Below, piece after piece: positions 33,691-42,110 of a stretch of 64,000 nucleotides of DNA. The stretch is taken from positions 16,194,843 to 16,258,842 of the forward strand of contig NC_080671.1 of assembly GCF_030247195.1 (NCBI RefSeq), given 5' to 3'. This DNA comes from Topomyia yanbarensis (taxonomy: Eukaryota > Arthropoda > Insecta > Diptera > Culicidae). Both the position numbers and the translations under genes were made by a program. The notes beneath the pieces are model-generated. The model did not search any database, had not been told where the DNA came from, and saw only the letters and a list, made by a program, of their open reading frames with translations. Numbering within the stretch: the first letter of the stretch is position 1; each line of letters opens with the position of its first letter.

Positions 33691-35175
33691 GTGGGAATTT
33701 TCATGGAGCAAAATAAAAATAAAAATAAACAGACGGAGGTGCCAAACCCCTTCGCAAGAGGTGGTTTGGCGAGGTCTCCCCCCCGTGGGGAGAGTAGTGG
33801 AACGATGAGTGCTGTACTCGAAAGCACCAGTGACCCCCCAGCAGCGGTAGGCAATACCCCTACCAATGCATCGGAGGGGCCAATAGCTGCGATGCGCAAA
33901 GTAGCGAAGCAACTCGATGCTATAATCGACTTCGCTAGCGCAAAGCAGAACATAGCCAAGGAGTTGAAGTTGAGCCTTCTGGAGCTCCGGAAAGCTGTTC
34001 GTGTCGCAAGACAGGAACAGCAGGCATATGTTGAGAGGGTGGAATGTCGGGAGAGGCCCGACAGAGAAACCCAGACAGTGGCCTCCAATAGGGAGGAAAG
34101 AGAGAAGGTTAATAGAGGTTCACAGACAGTGGCCTTTACCTTCTATGGAGCAGCCACGTCGATCGGAGCGGCGACCGAGTTCCCCTCGAAGGGAAAGGGA
34201 AAGGGCAATCGCAAGACGGCATCGAATGCGAAGCGCCCTAGGAAGTCGCCAGGAGAGGGTGCCAAAACCGACACCACTCGGCGTGCAACCGTCAAGGTCA
34301 AACGCCGCCTGGGTGAGGTAAGCGAGGGCGAGAGTGACCTCGCTGTTGAGAGCGATGGTACCAGCAACCCGGCACGACCGGGGCAGGGGGGCTCAAACCC
34401 CTGGACGCTGGTTACCAAGAAAAAGCCGGCACCGAAACCGGAGGTACCGCGGCCTGCGAGGAAGGCCAAGGACAGAGGCGAAGCCTTGTGGTTAAAAACC
34501 GACAAGGACAAATACGCCGATGTCCTTAAATCGATGAAAGCGGCCGAAAGCCTCTCGGCCCTTGGGCAGGATGTGCGTAGCGTAAGACACACCAACACGG
34601 GAGAGATGCTCCTGGTGTTGAAGCGAGGCGCACAATCAAGTGCAATATACAAGGCCTTGTCCCAAGAGGTCCTTGGTGAGGGCGCCCAAATCAGGTCGCT
34701 AGGTGCGGAAACAACTCTCCAGTGCAAACACTTGGACGAGTTCGCGACCGCAGAAGATGTCGCCGCAGCCGTCAAGGAGCAATGCGGCGTCACAATCGAG
34801 CGGGCCTCTGTGCGATTGAGGGACGGACCCTCTGGCACCCAAGTAGCCTACCTCAGGCTACTGAATGCGGATGCCAAAAAGGTAACCGAGAAAGGGAAGC
34901 TGAAGATCGGCTGGTCGGTATGCCCTATTAGTATACCCCAGCCGCCTTCAGTGGACAGGTGCTATCGGTGCCTAGAATCCGGCCATAAAGCTTACGAATG
35001 CAAAGGCCTAGACAGGAGTAAGCTATGTCGTCGATGCGGCGAGGAGGGGCATAAAGAGCGGGGGTGCACTAAGGCATATAAGTGCCTTATCTGCACCTCT
35101 AAGAAGCAAGCCCATAAACATGCTATGGGCGGACCTTCGTGTCCCTTCGGCGAGTTAAATAAGAAGAAGCCGTGA
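33691..35175 (+). CDS. R1-clade ORF1, gag-like nucleic-acid-binding protein
   Basis: 494 codons in the annotated frame. This kind of protein coats element RNA and helps deliver the particle to the target. Residues 1-130 are polar with a basic/heptad-like helix stretch (near KQLDAIIDFASAKQNIAKEL); 165-260 are Lys/Arg/Ser-rich; 270-420 form the central domain; then three zinc knuckles: CYRCLESGHKAYEC (424-437), CRRCGEEGHKERGC (446-459) and a C-x2-C-x9-H-x6-C variant (465-484). This triple CCHC set is typical of R1-clade ORF1. The codon at 33691 is ATG in the context TTTTCATGG-like sequence just upstream (33702 is the first ATG in some readings); an in-frame alternative start slightly downstream is possible. 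It overlaps ORF2 by 4 nt. High GC content contrasts with the AT-rich neighbourhood. Confidence 0.88.
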   Translation: MGIFMEQNKNKNKQTEVPNPFARGGLARSPPRGESSGTMSAVLESTSDPPAAVGNTPTNASEGPIAAMRKVAKQLDAIIDFASAKQNIAKELKLSLLELRKAVRVARQEQQAYVERVECRERPDRETQTVASNREEREKVNRGSQTVAFTFYGAATSIGAATEFPSKGKGKGNRKTASNAKRPRKSPGEGAKTDTTRRATVKVKRRLGEVSEGESDLAVESDGTSNPARPGQGGSNPWTLVTKKKPAPKPEVPRPARKAKDRGEALWLKTDKDKYADVLKSMKAAESLSALGQDVRSVRHTNTGEMLLVLKRGAQSSAIYKALSQEVLGEGAQIRSLGAETTLQCKHLDEFATAEDVAAAVKEQCGVTIERASVRLRDGPSGTQVAYLRLLNADAKKVTEKGKLKIGWSVCPISIPQPPSVDRCYRCLESGHKAYECKGLDRSKLCRRCGEEGHKERGCTKAYKCLICTSKKQAHKHAMGGPSCPFGELNKKKP

Positions 35176-38147
35176 GAGTCACACAGCTAAATCTTAACCA
35201 TTGTGCAGCAGCCCAACAGCTGCTGTGGCAGTCGGTCTCGGAGTCGAGGACAGATGTCGCCCTCTTATCAGACCCGTACAGCATCCCTGCCGGCAACGGC
35301 AATTGGGTGTCGGACGGGTCTGGAATGGTGGCAATCTGTACAACGGGAAGGTTCCCGGTTCAAGAGGTAATACACCCCTCCGCCGAGGGTGTGGCGATTG
35401 CCAAGATCAATGGTGTGTTCTATTGCAGCTGCTACGCCCCACCAAGGTGGCCAATAGAACAGTTCTACCAGATGATCGACAGGCTCTCGTCGGACCTCGT
35501 GGGCCGGAAACCGGTAGTAATAGCGGGAGACTTCAACGCTTGGGCAGTGGAGTGGGGCAGCCGCTGTACAAATAGCAGGGGTCAAGCGCTAATGGAAGCG
35601 TTTGCGAAACTCGATACTGTGCTAGCTAATGATGGCTCCGCTAGTACATTCCGTAGAAACGGAGTGGAGGCGTGGATTGATTTGACCTTTGCCAGCCCGA
35701 GTCTGGCTCCAGGCATGGAATGGAGGGTAGACGAAGGCTACACCCATAGTGATCATTTAGCAATCCGCTTTAAGATCAACTATGGTGTGCAGCATCCGAG
35801 GGCGGGAGATCCCTGTCAGGTACGCGGGTGGAAGTCCAATCACTTCGACAGCGAAGCTTTCACCGCGGCCCTGGGACTGGAGGCCAACACCGACAGTCTA
35901 AGCGGGGATGCGCTGGTAGCTGTTCTATCACGCGCGTGCGACGCCACTATGCCGAGAAAAACACTGCCAAGAAACGGTAGATGCCCGGTATACTGGTGGA
36001 GTGCCGAGATTGCAGCTCTACGGTCAGCCTGTCTCAGAGCTAGACGTAGGATGCAAAGAGCTCGCACCGAGGATGCAAGAGAGAACCGCCGTGAAGTGTT
36101 TCGAGCTGCGAAATTAGCCCTTAACAAGGCTATTAAAAGCAGCAAGAGAGCGTGTTTCGACAACCTGTGTGAGAGTGCCAACGCGAATCCGTGGGGTGAC
36201 GCCTACCGGATTGTGATGGCCAAGACCAAAGGGGGCTCCTCACCCCCAGAACGGTCTCCGGACCGGTTGGCAACGATTATCGAAGTACTCTTCCCGTCTC
36301 GAGCCACAAGCCCCTGGCCACCTGCACTACGAGACAGTGCGGGCACGGTCGAAATGGTGGCTCCAGTGACGAACGAAGAACTACTCGCAGTGGCTAAATC
36401 CCTAGCAATGAACAAAGCTCCAGGGCCGGATGGAGTCCCGAACAACGCTCTCAAGGCAGCGATCATAGCGAACCCGAACATGTTCAGGCTAGCTATGCAG
36501 AGATGCCTTGACGAGTGCCGTTTCCCCGATAGATGGAAAAGGCAGAAACTGGTGCTGTTGCCGAAGCCCGGGAAGCCGCCAGGCGACCCATCGGCGTACA
36601 GACCAATCTGTCTGATAGACACGACTGGCAAACTGCTTGAGAGGATCATCCTCAACAGGCTCACCCCGTACGCGGAAGGTACGGACGGTCTGTCAAGCAA
36701 CCAGTTTGGCTTTCGGAAGGGTAAGTCCACAGTGGACGCTCTCAACTCAGTGATAAATACTGCCGAGATAGCGATCCAACGAAAAAGGCGAGGTATTCGA
36801 TACTGTGCGTTAGTGACACTTGACGTGAAGAATGCATTCAACAGCGCAAGCTGGGATGCCATCGCGCTCTCGTTACACCGGCTTAGCCTACCGGTGGGTC
36901 TGTACCGGATCCTGGAAAGTTACTTCCAAAACCGCGTACTGCTATACGAGACCGATGCCGGTCAGAAAAGGGTTCCGATTACCGCCGGAGTCCCGCAGGG
37001 CTCGATCCTAGGCCCGGTGCTATGGAACCTCATGTATGACGGGGTTCTGAGACTGAAGTTCCCTCCTGGGGTCAAGATCGTCGGCTTTGCCGACGACGTA
37101 ACCTTGGAGGTCTACGGGGAGTCAATTCCTGAGGTAGAACTAACCGCAGAACACGCGATTAGCACGGTGGAGGAATGGATGAGCGCGAGAGGCCTGGAGC
37201 TCGCTCATCATAAGACGGAGGTAGTTATCGTCAACAACCGCAAGTCGGCACAACATGCAGTTATCCATGTGGGAGAAGTCGCGATCACTTCACAGCGAAG
37301 TCTGAAGTCTCTCGGAGTCATTATAGACGACAAGCTGACCTTCGGCAGCCATGTCGACTATACGTGCAAGAGAGCGTCGACTGCTGTTGCGGCACTATCG
37401 AGAATGATGTCCAACAGCTCAAAGGTGTGCGCCAGTAGACGTAGGTTACTGGCAGGCGTTGCCGTATCTATCCTCAGGTACGGCGGCCCGTCATGGTCAA
37501 GAGCACTGAGGGTAACCAGTTACCTACAGAAACTGGAGAGCACCTACCGCGTGATGTGCCTCAGAGTGATATCTGCCTACCGCACGGTATCACACGATGC
37601 ATCCTGCGTGATAGCGAGCATGATGCCAGTCGGGCTGGTCATTCGGGAAGATGAGGAGTGCTTTGAGCTACGTGGAAATAGGGGAGCCCGCGAGCGCACC
37701 AGGGTGACCTCGGTCGCCAGATGGCAGCGTGAGTGGGACAACTCCTCGAAAGGTAGGTGGACCCACCGGCTGATACCTAGCATATCGAGCTGGGTGGGAA
37801 GACCCCATGGGGAAGTTCACTTCCACCTGACACAATTCCTGTCAGGCCATGGCTGTTTCCGTCAGTACCTCCACAGGTTCGGGCACGCGGAGGTCCCAGT
37901 CTGCCCGGACTGCCCAGGTGTAGATGAAACTGCCGAACACATACTGTTCGTATGTCATCGGTTCGACGTCGAAAGAAGAGCAATGCTTGACGTCTGTGGC
38001 TGGGACACAACCCCGGATACCCTTATCCAGCGGATGTGTCAAACGGTGGAGAAGTGGAACGCAGTCTCGGCTGCTACCATCCAGATTGCCAGTAGGCTAC
38101 AGGTAATCTGGCGAACCGAGCAACAGACGGCGGGCACGGCTAACTAG
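35172..38147 (+). CDS. R1-clade ORF2, endonuclease-reverse transcriptase
   Basis: 991 codons, fully open. An AP-type endonuclease fills residues ~1-225 (TQLNLNHC at the start, GDFNAWAVEWGS near 118-129, THSDHLAIRF near 190). RT spans ~400-720: PKPGKPPGDPSAYRPICL fingers, QFGFRKGKSTVDAL, motif A VTLDVKNAFNSASWD, motif B AGVPQGSILGP and catalytic FADD at 639-642. A C-terminal CCHC lies at C911, C914, H923, C928. It nicks target DNA and reverse-transcribes element RNA there. The frame opens after TAA at 35160-35162, and the first usable codon before the endonuclease is GTG at 35172; the first ATG lies about 50 codons inside the EN domain. All catalytic motifs look intact. No RNase H, as expected for R1. 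Confidence 0.93.
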   Translation: MRVTQLNLNHCAAAQQLLWQSVSESRTDVALLSDPYSIPAGNGNWVSDGSGMVAICTTGRFPVQEVIHPSAEGVAIAKINGVFYCSCYAPPRWPIEQFYQMIDRLSSDLVGRKPVVIAGDFNAWAVEWGSRCTNSRGQALMEAFAKLDTVLANDGSASTFRRNGVEAWIDLTFASPSLAPGMEWRVDEGYTHSDHLAIRFKINYGVQHPRAGDPCQVRGWKSNHFDSEAFTAALGLEANTDSLSGDALVAVLSRACDATMPRKTLPRNGRCPVYWWSAEIAALRSACLRARRRMQRARTEDARENRREVFRAAKLALNKAIKSSKRACFDNLCESANANPWGDAYRIVMAKTKGGSSPPERSPDRLATIIEVLFPSRATSPWPPALRDSAGTVEMVAPVTNEELLAVAKSLAMNKAPGPDGVPNNALKAAIIANPNMFRLAMQRCLDECRFPDRWKRQKLVLLPKPGKPPGDPSAYRPICLIDTTGKLLERIILNRLTPYAEGTDGLSSNQFGFRKGKSTVDALNSVINTAEIAIQRKRRGIRYCALVTLDVKNAFNSASWDAIALSLHRLSLPVGLYRILESYFQNRVLLYETDAGQKRVPITAGVPQGSILGPVLWNLMYDGVLRLKFPPGVKIVGFADDVTLEVYGESIPEVELTAEHAISTVEEWMSARGLELAHHKTEVVIVNNRKSAQHAVIHVGEVAITSQRSLKSLGVIIDDKLTFGSHVDYTCKRASTAVAALSRMMSNSSKVCASRRRLLAGVAVSILRYGGPSWSRALRVTSYLQKLESTYRVMCLRVISAYRTVSHDASCVIASMMPVGLVIREDEECFELRGNRGARERTRVTSVARWQREWDNSSKGRWTHRLIPSISSWVGRPHGEVHFHLTQFLSGHGCFRQYLHRFGHAEVPVCPDCPGVDETAEHILFVCHRFDVERRAMLDVCGWDTTPDTLIQRMCQTVEKWNAVSAATIQIASRLQVIWRTEQQTAGTAN

Positions 38148-39046
38148 TGATTGGTTAGCTGGAGCGAAAAAGGCCAAGCGCAAAATAAGAGAGTGAATGG
38201 TCTGTTCATGCCGAGGTAGGTTGGCGCAGCGAATGGCAACCGCGTAAGGGGTAAACCCAGCCACCCCGAAGCAACACAGAAGAGTGAGTGTATAGGCGTA
38301 TAAGTGGACTGCCTCATGCCAAGACGGGAGGGTCGTAGCGTAGTATGTTGGAACTAAGCTATCGATGCCTCATGGCGTGGCAGAGGAGTGAAAGGGTGAG
38401 CATCCAAGTCAGTCTCACACTGCATGTTAAGGGTGAGCATAAAAGTCAGCCTCACAGGTTGGTAGCAAGCAAGGAATGAAAAAGGTGAGCACAAAAGTCA
38501 GCCTCGCATGGTATGTCAGAAGTGGGGCCTAAGAAAAATGTCCCACATGGGATGCCAGAGGGAGTGACAAAGGTACAATAGAGTGGCACGATTGAGAGTG
38601 AATCAGGTGATAGGGTGAGCACCCAAGTCAGCCTCACATGTATGGGTAGGGCGAGCACAAAAGTAAGCCTAGCAAGGAATGAGTAAGGTGAGCACACAAG
38701 TCAGCCTCGCATGGAACGTAAAAGGTGAGCACAAAAGTCAGCCTCATGTGGGAGTGTTTGAGAGCGAATCAAAGTGTGATTGAGAGAGCACCCAAGTAAG
38801 CCTCATACAGGATGTATGATCGCGCGAGTGAGAGTGAATGAGTACACTTAGTACAGCCATCCCCCCAGAAGTAATACCGAGAGGTAGTTCCTGGGAGGAA
38901 TGATGGCGGAGCCCAATGGAGTTTAGTCGGTATTAATGGCTGGTCACCATTCGAGTCCGACACGCCCCCAGTGCACCCCGTGTGGTAGATTGGACCCTAC
39001 CGTTAGCACGTGTACTGGGCTAGGACATAAAGGTCTTCTCCATTGT
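38148..39046 (+). repeat. 3' untranslated region with tandem GGTGAGCAC repeats
   Basis: A unit close to GGTGAGCACAAAAGTCAGCC followed by TCACATG and a variable spacer recurs at about 38395, 38430, 38485, 38613, 38649, 38685, 38724 and 38786. The spacing is 35-40 bp where the copies are adjacent. The RT of R1-clade elements recognises the 3' end of its own RNA, so repeats here may matter for that, but this is inference. The region ends in the A-tail (39047-39070). Confidence 0.8.
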
Positions 39047-40383
39047 AAAAAAAAAAAAAAAAAAAAAAAAACACACATACATACACACAGGCGAACTGAG
39101 TCGAATGTTATATGAGACTCGGCCCTCCGGGCCTCGGTTAGAAAGTCGGTTTTTGGAGCAATTGCATAACCTTTCTATATGAGAAAGGCAAAAGAATAAT
39201 ATTTAATTAGCTTAATCACCATGAGTTCAATGTTATCTTCATGTGATTATATTTTGAAATGTTGGTGGAATGGGTTTAAAAGTAGAGGGAATGGGGGGTT
39301 AGTAGAGTGGGAGTGGAGGATGCGTCAAAAATCCTTCATCTTATTTCGGTATACGGGGTGGATGAAGGAAATGCGGGCGTGAGGGTGGTCCAAGGGGAGG
39401 GGAGTGATGAAGGAGGGAGGTGTAAGGGCAAGGCGGGAGGGGGGGGGGGGGGGGGCGACGCAATACTCAACTGCATATTTTGCCTTTCATTTGAGATTTG
39501 GTTTGAGAAAATCGGTTCAGTCATCACCGAAGAACAGATGTGACTTTAATTGTGGAATATGCCCGGAATTCCGGACTTCCGGAATCGTCGATAGTGGACA
39601 ATATATTCAAAGAATGTTTGATTGAAAATCAGGGATCTAGATCTGCGATTTGAAGTAATTTGGTAACCATTTTAGCCTCTGAGGTATTACGATTATACAG
39701 ATTTATATGAGAAATTCCAGTGTATCCTTACTAACACCTCTGTAACTCCGGAAGCAAGAGTCAGAACCGAATGAAATTCAGCAGCAGTCAATGGCATTAC
39801 TGTATCTTTCATTTGAAATCAAGTTTGTTAAAATCGGTAGAGAATTCGTTGGGGAATGGTTGTGATATTAGTTTAGGAACTTGGCGAGTTCCCCGAGCGC
39901 GTCATGAACCGTCATAGGTGGCCAATGTGGTCAAAGCTGCTTTGATTGATCATTAGTGATCCAGACCCGCAAACTAGAGTAATGTTACATCAATTTTAAT
40001 ATGTTTTACATCATTTGAACATCATGGTGGTACCGGTTTATATGGGAATTTGCTGTGTGACCGCACTCTTCAACCCGTAACTCCGGAACCGGAAGTCAGA
40101 TCAACTAAAAATTAAATAGCAGCTTATGGGTGCGTTGTACCTTTCAGATGAAACTAAGTTTGAGAAAATCGGTACAGCCATCTCTGAGAAAATTGTGTGA
40201 GTTTAAATGACACACACACATACACACACATACACACACATACATACACACACACAGACATTTGCCGATCTCGACGAACTGAATCGAATGGTGTATGACA
40301 CTCGGCCCTCCGGGCCTCGGTTAAAAAGTCGATTTTTACAGTGATTGCATAGCCTTTCTTTATATGAGAAAGGCAAAAAGAAC

Positions 40384-40679
40384 TTTTTAAACAAACCATA
40401 AAATGTAAAACCTCGCTCACGTACGGCAGAAATATCAAACATTTTATAACTATATTTTCCATTTACCACTTTTCAATAGTTACAAGTGTTACCTTTGCAC
40501 GAAGGGTGCTTCTTGACTGAGGTTTTACAGGCTAAACTAATCCGATTTTGAGTATCATGGTACGAGAACACATATTCGTAGTTCAAAGAATTCGAGTGTA
40601 AAACATTTTGTTAAACTACCTTTATATCATATTTAAGCTATTTTAATCATGATTTTTCTATCCGTTTTTTATATCAGAG
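40384..40679. other. No recognised gene
   Basis: Unique-looking A/T-rich stretch between the dimeric repeat and the minisatellite. Nothing seen in it. Confidence 0.5.
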
Positions 40680-41160
40680 TAGCGGGTTCTATGCTCATGA
40701 TTTCAGGATCTTAGTCTTTCTATTCACGTTATCGTGATATCTCAATCATGAGTAAAGTGATTCATGTTCATAACTTCTGGATCCTAGTCACGATTTTGAA
40801 TATTTCAATCACTAGTAATGTGATTTATGTACATGATTGCAGGAACTTTGTCATGGTTTTCATAATTTCTATTCATGTTGTGATAGTTTAGTCAGTTCAT
40901 GTTTATTTATGTTCATGATTTGAGAATCTAAGTGACGATTTTTGATATTGTCGTAGCGAGTTGTGTGATTTGTGTATTTGATTTCAGCACCTTGGTCACG
41001 ATTTTTGTAACTTCTGTTCATCTTATCGTGATATTTTATTCTAGAGTTTACTTTTGAATTTGACACGTGAAGTAATGTGACATGATATAAGCAATTTCAT
41101 CGTGGTGTTCGTAATTTCTCTTCGCTTTATCGCAATCTGTTATTTTTTAATTACTATCGG
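40680..41160. repeat. Degenerate minisatellite, ~60-95-bp units
   Basis: A unit like TGTTCATGATTTCAGGACCT then TAGTCACGATTTTnATAATT, TCTATTCATGTTATCGTGAT and CAATCA/AGT recurs about six times with drift and unequal length (near 40690, 40750, 40815, 40905, 40970 and 41060). No ORF. The decay indicates an old array. Confidence 0.6.
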
Positions 41161-42110
41161 TGTTTTACTCGGAGTAACGTGACAAGGTGAACTGGATCAT
41201 AAAAATGTGTGAAATAGAGCACGGGAAAATATCCACAATGTTTTGATTTTGTGAACTAACTATGAATAACATCATGAGTCAACTGAATTTAATGATCATT
41301 AAGTTGTGAACTAGGTCACGTACAGAAAATCGATTTGGTAATGACAAGGAAACCGTGAATGAATTTCACAAAACAAAAACAAATATTTCCACTAGTAAAA
41401 GCGTTATGTGGGCGTTACTGAATCGAAATTGAACATAATTATAAAACAAATGATTTTTGTTCATGTTCCTGTTTTCGTAACGTAAACACGTGAATGTTCC
41501 AGAATTCATGGTACTTTATTCACGATTTTAGGAACAATGTTTTTAAGGTGTAACGGTGGCCTCGAATGGATGAGGATGGCAAAATACAAGAGGTTTAAGT
41601 TTAGTCGTTAGTATTAACTATTTCAAACCAATCAGACACTACCACTAATCAATTCCATTCCTTCCCGATAATAGACATTTACCCAATTTGTTGAGCTGAG
41701 TTGATTAGTATACAATACTCGGCCTTCCAGGTCTCATAAAGAATCTTCAAAGTTTAACCTTTCTTTTATGAAAAACGTGGAAAAATCCAAACCCTCCCCA
41801 TGAGTATTTTCTGCGCACGGGCCTGTGCCCAACAATGCATACTTGTGATAAAAACATATCGTTGCATTTTTTTGGTCAGAAGGCATTACTTTTGGGGTGA
41901 CTACCAAGAATCGCTATAGATTATCTCGCCACATTTTGAAAATAAATCAAAAGTAAAACTTCTCTAACATAACTCAGTGTCCTCGCCCAGCAAAATCTCC
42001 AACAAATCTCCGCCTGTCAGTAGACACAAATCCAAATGAGTCCGCCCGTGCTTTAGAAATAACTGCAAAAAGCATGTTGTCGGATGTCTTAGTGATGAAA
42101 AGCATACCAC
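41161..42110. other. Non-coding, with decayed GAGAAAGGC-repeat tail at 41690-41800
   Basis: At 41695-41790, GAGCTGAGTTGATTAGTATA, CTCGGCCTTCCAGGTCTCAT and TTTCTTTTATGAAAAACG follow the order of the terminal part of the GAGAAAGGC repeat but are much diverged. Near 41500-41560 there is a palindromic GTTCC..GGAAC pair. No gene recognised. Confidence 0.45.

Larger units (their letters stand above)
33355..39070 (+). mobile_element. Apparently intact R1-clade non-LTR retrotransposon, Waldo type
   Basis: 5716 bp: 5' region 33355-33690, ORF1 33691-35175, ORF2 35172-38147, 3' region with tandem repeats, and an A-tail at 39047-39070. It has three CCHC knuckles in ORF1, EN-RT plus a C-terminal CCHC and no RNase H in ORF2, as known for the R1 clade. 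It lies in an ACAT-type repeat with a 7-bp duplication ACACACA. Waldo elements of insects are known to target (ACAY)n repeats, so the family call rests on architecture plus target, not on a search. Both ORFs are free of stops and frameshifts. Confidence 0.85.
32447..40383. repeat. Dimeric GAGAAAGGC repeat, copy 1, split by the R1-clade insertion
   Basis: The flanks 32447-33354 and 39071-40383 together match, in reverse orientation, 54030-56310. Shared landmarks are the end CCACCTAGAGGTGCAATTGT, GCCTTTCTCATTTCTCC, repeated TCCGGAACCGGAAGTC blocks, an ACAT microsatellite, CTCGGCCCTCCGGGCCTCGG (39120 and 40301), a poly-G run (39436-39456) and the ends ATGAGAAAGGCAAAAG (39180 and 40366). The repeat is two head-to-tail monomers. 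TGCCTTTCTCAT at one end and ATGAGAAAGGCA at the other form a short inverted terminus. Non-coding; short open frames in it are not genes. Confidence 0.85.

Noticed and set aside
34143..34838. 231-codon minus-strand frame opposite ORF1
   Set aside because: Shadow of a GC-rich coding region; no start context or domain, and the plus-strand zinc-knuckle protein explains the sequence. The 219-codon frame at 36203-36862 is a shadow of ORF2 in the same way.
38390..38810. CRISPR-like array
   Set aside because: Regular repeats with short spacers, but imperfect, in a eukaryotic retrotransposon 3' UTR, and spacers vary from almost nothing to 100 bp.
39307..39543. Gly-rich frame also present in the inverted copy at 54883-55116
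   Set aside because: Duplicated because the whole repeat is duplicated; it crosses the poly-G run whose length differs between copies, so frame is not conserved.
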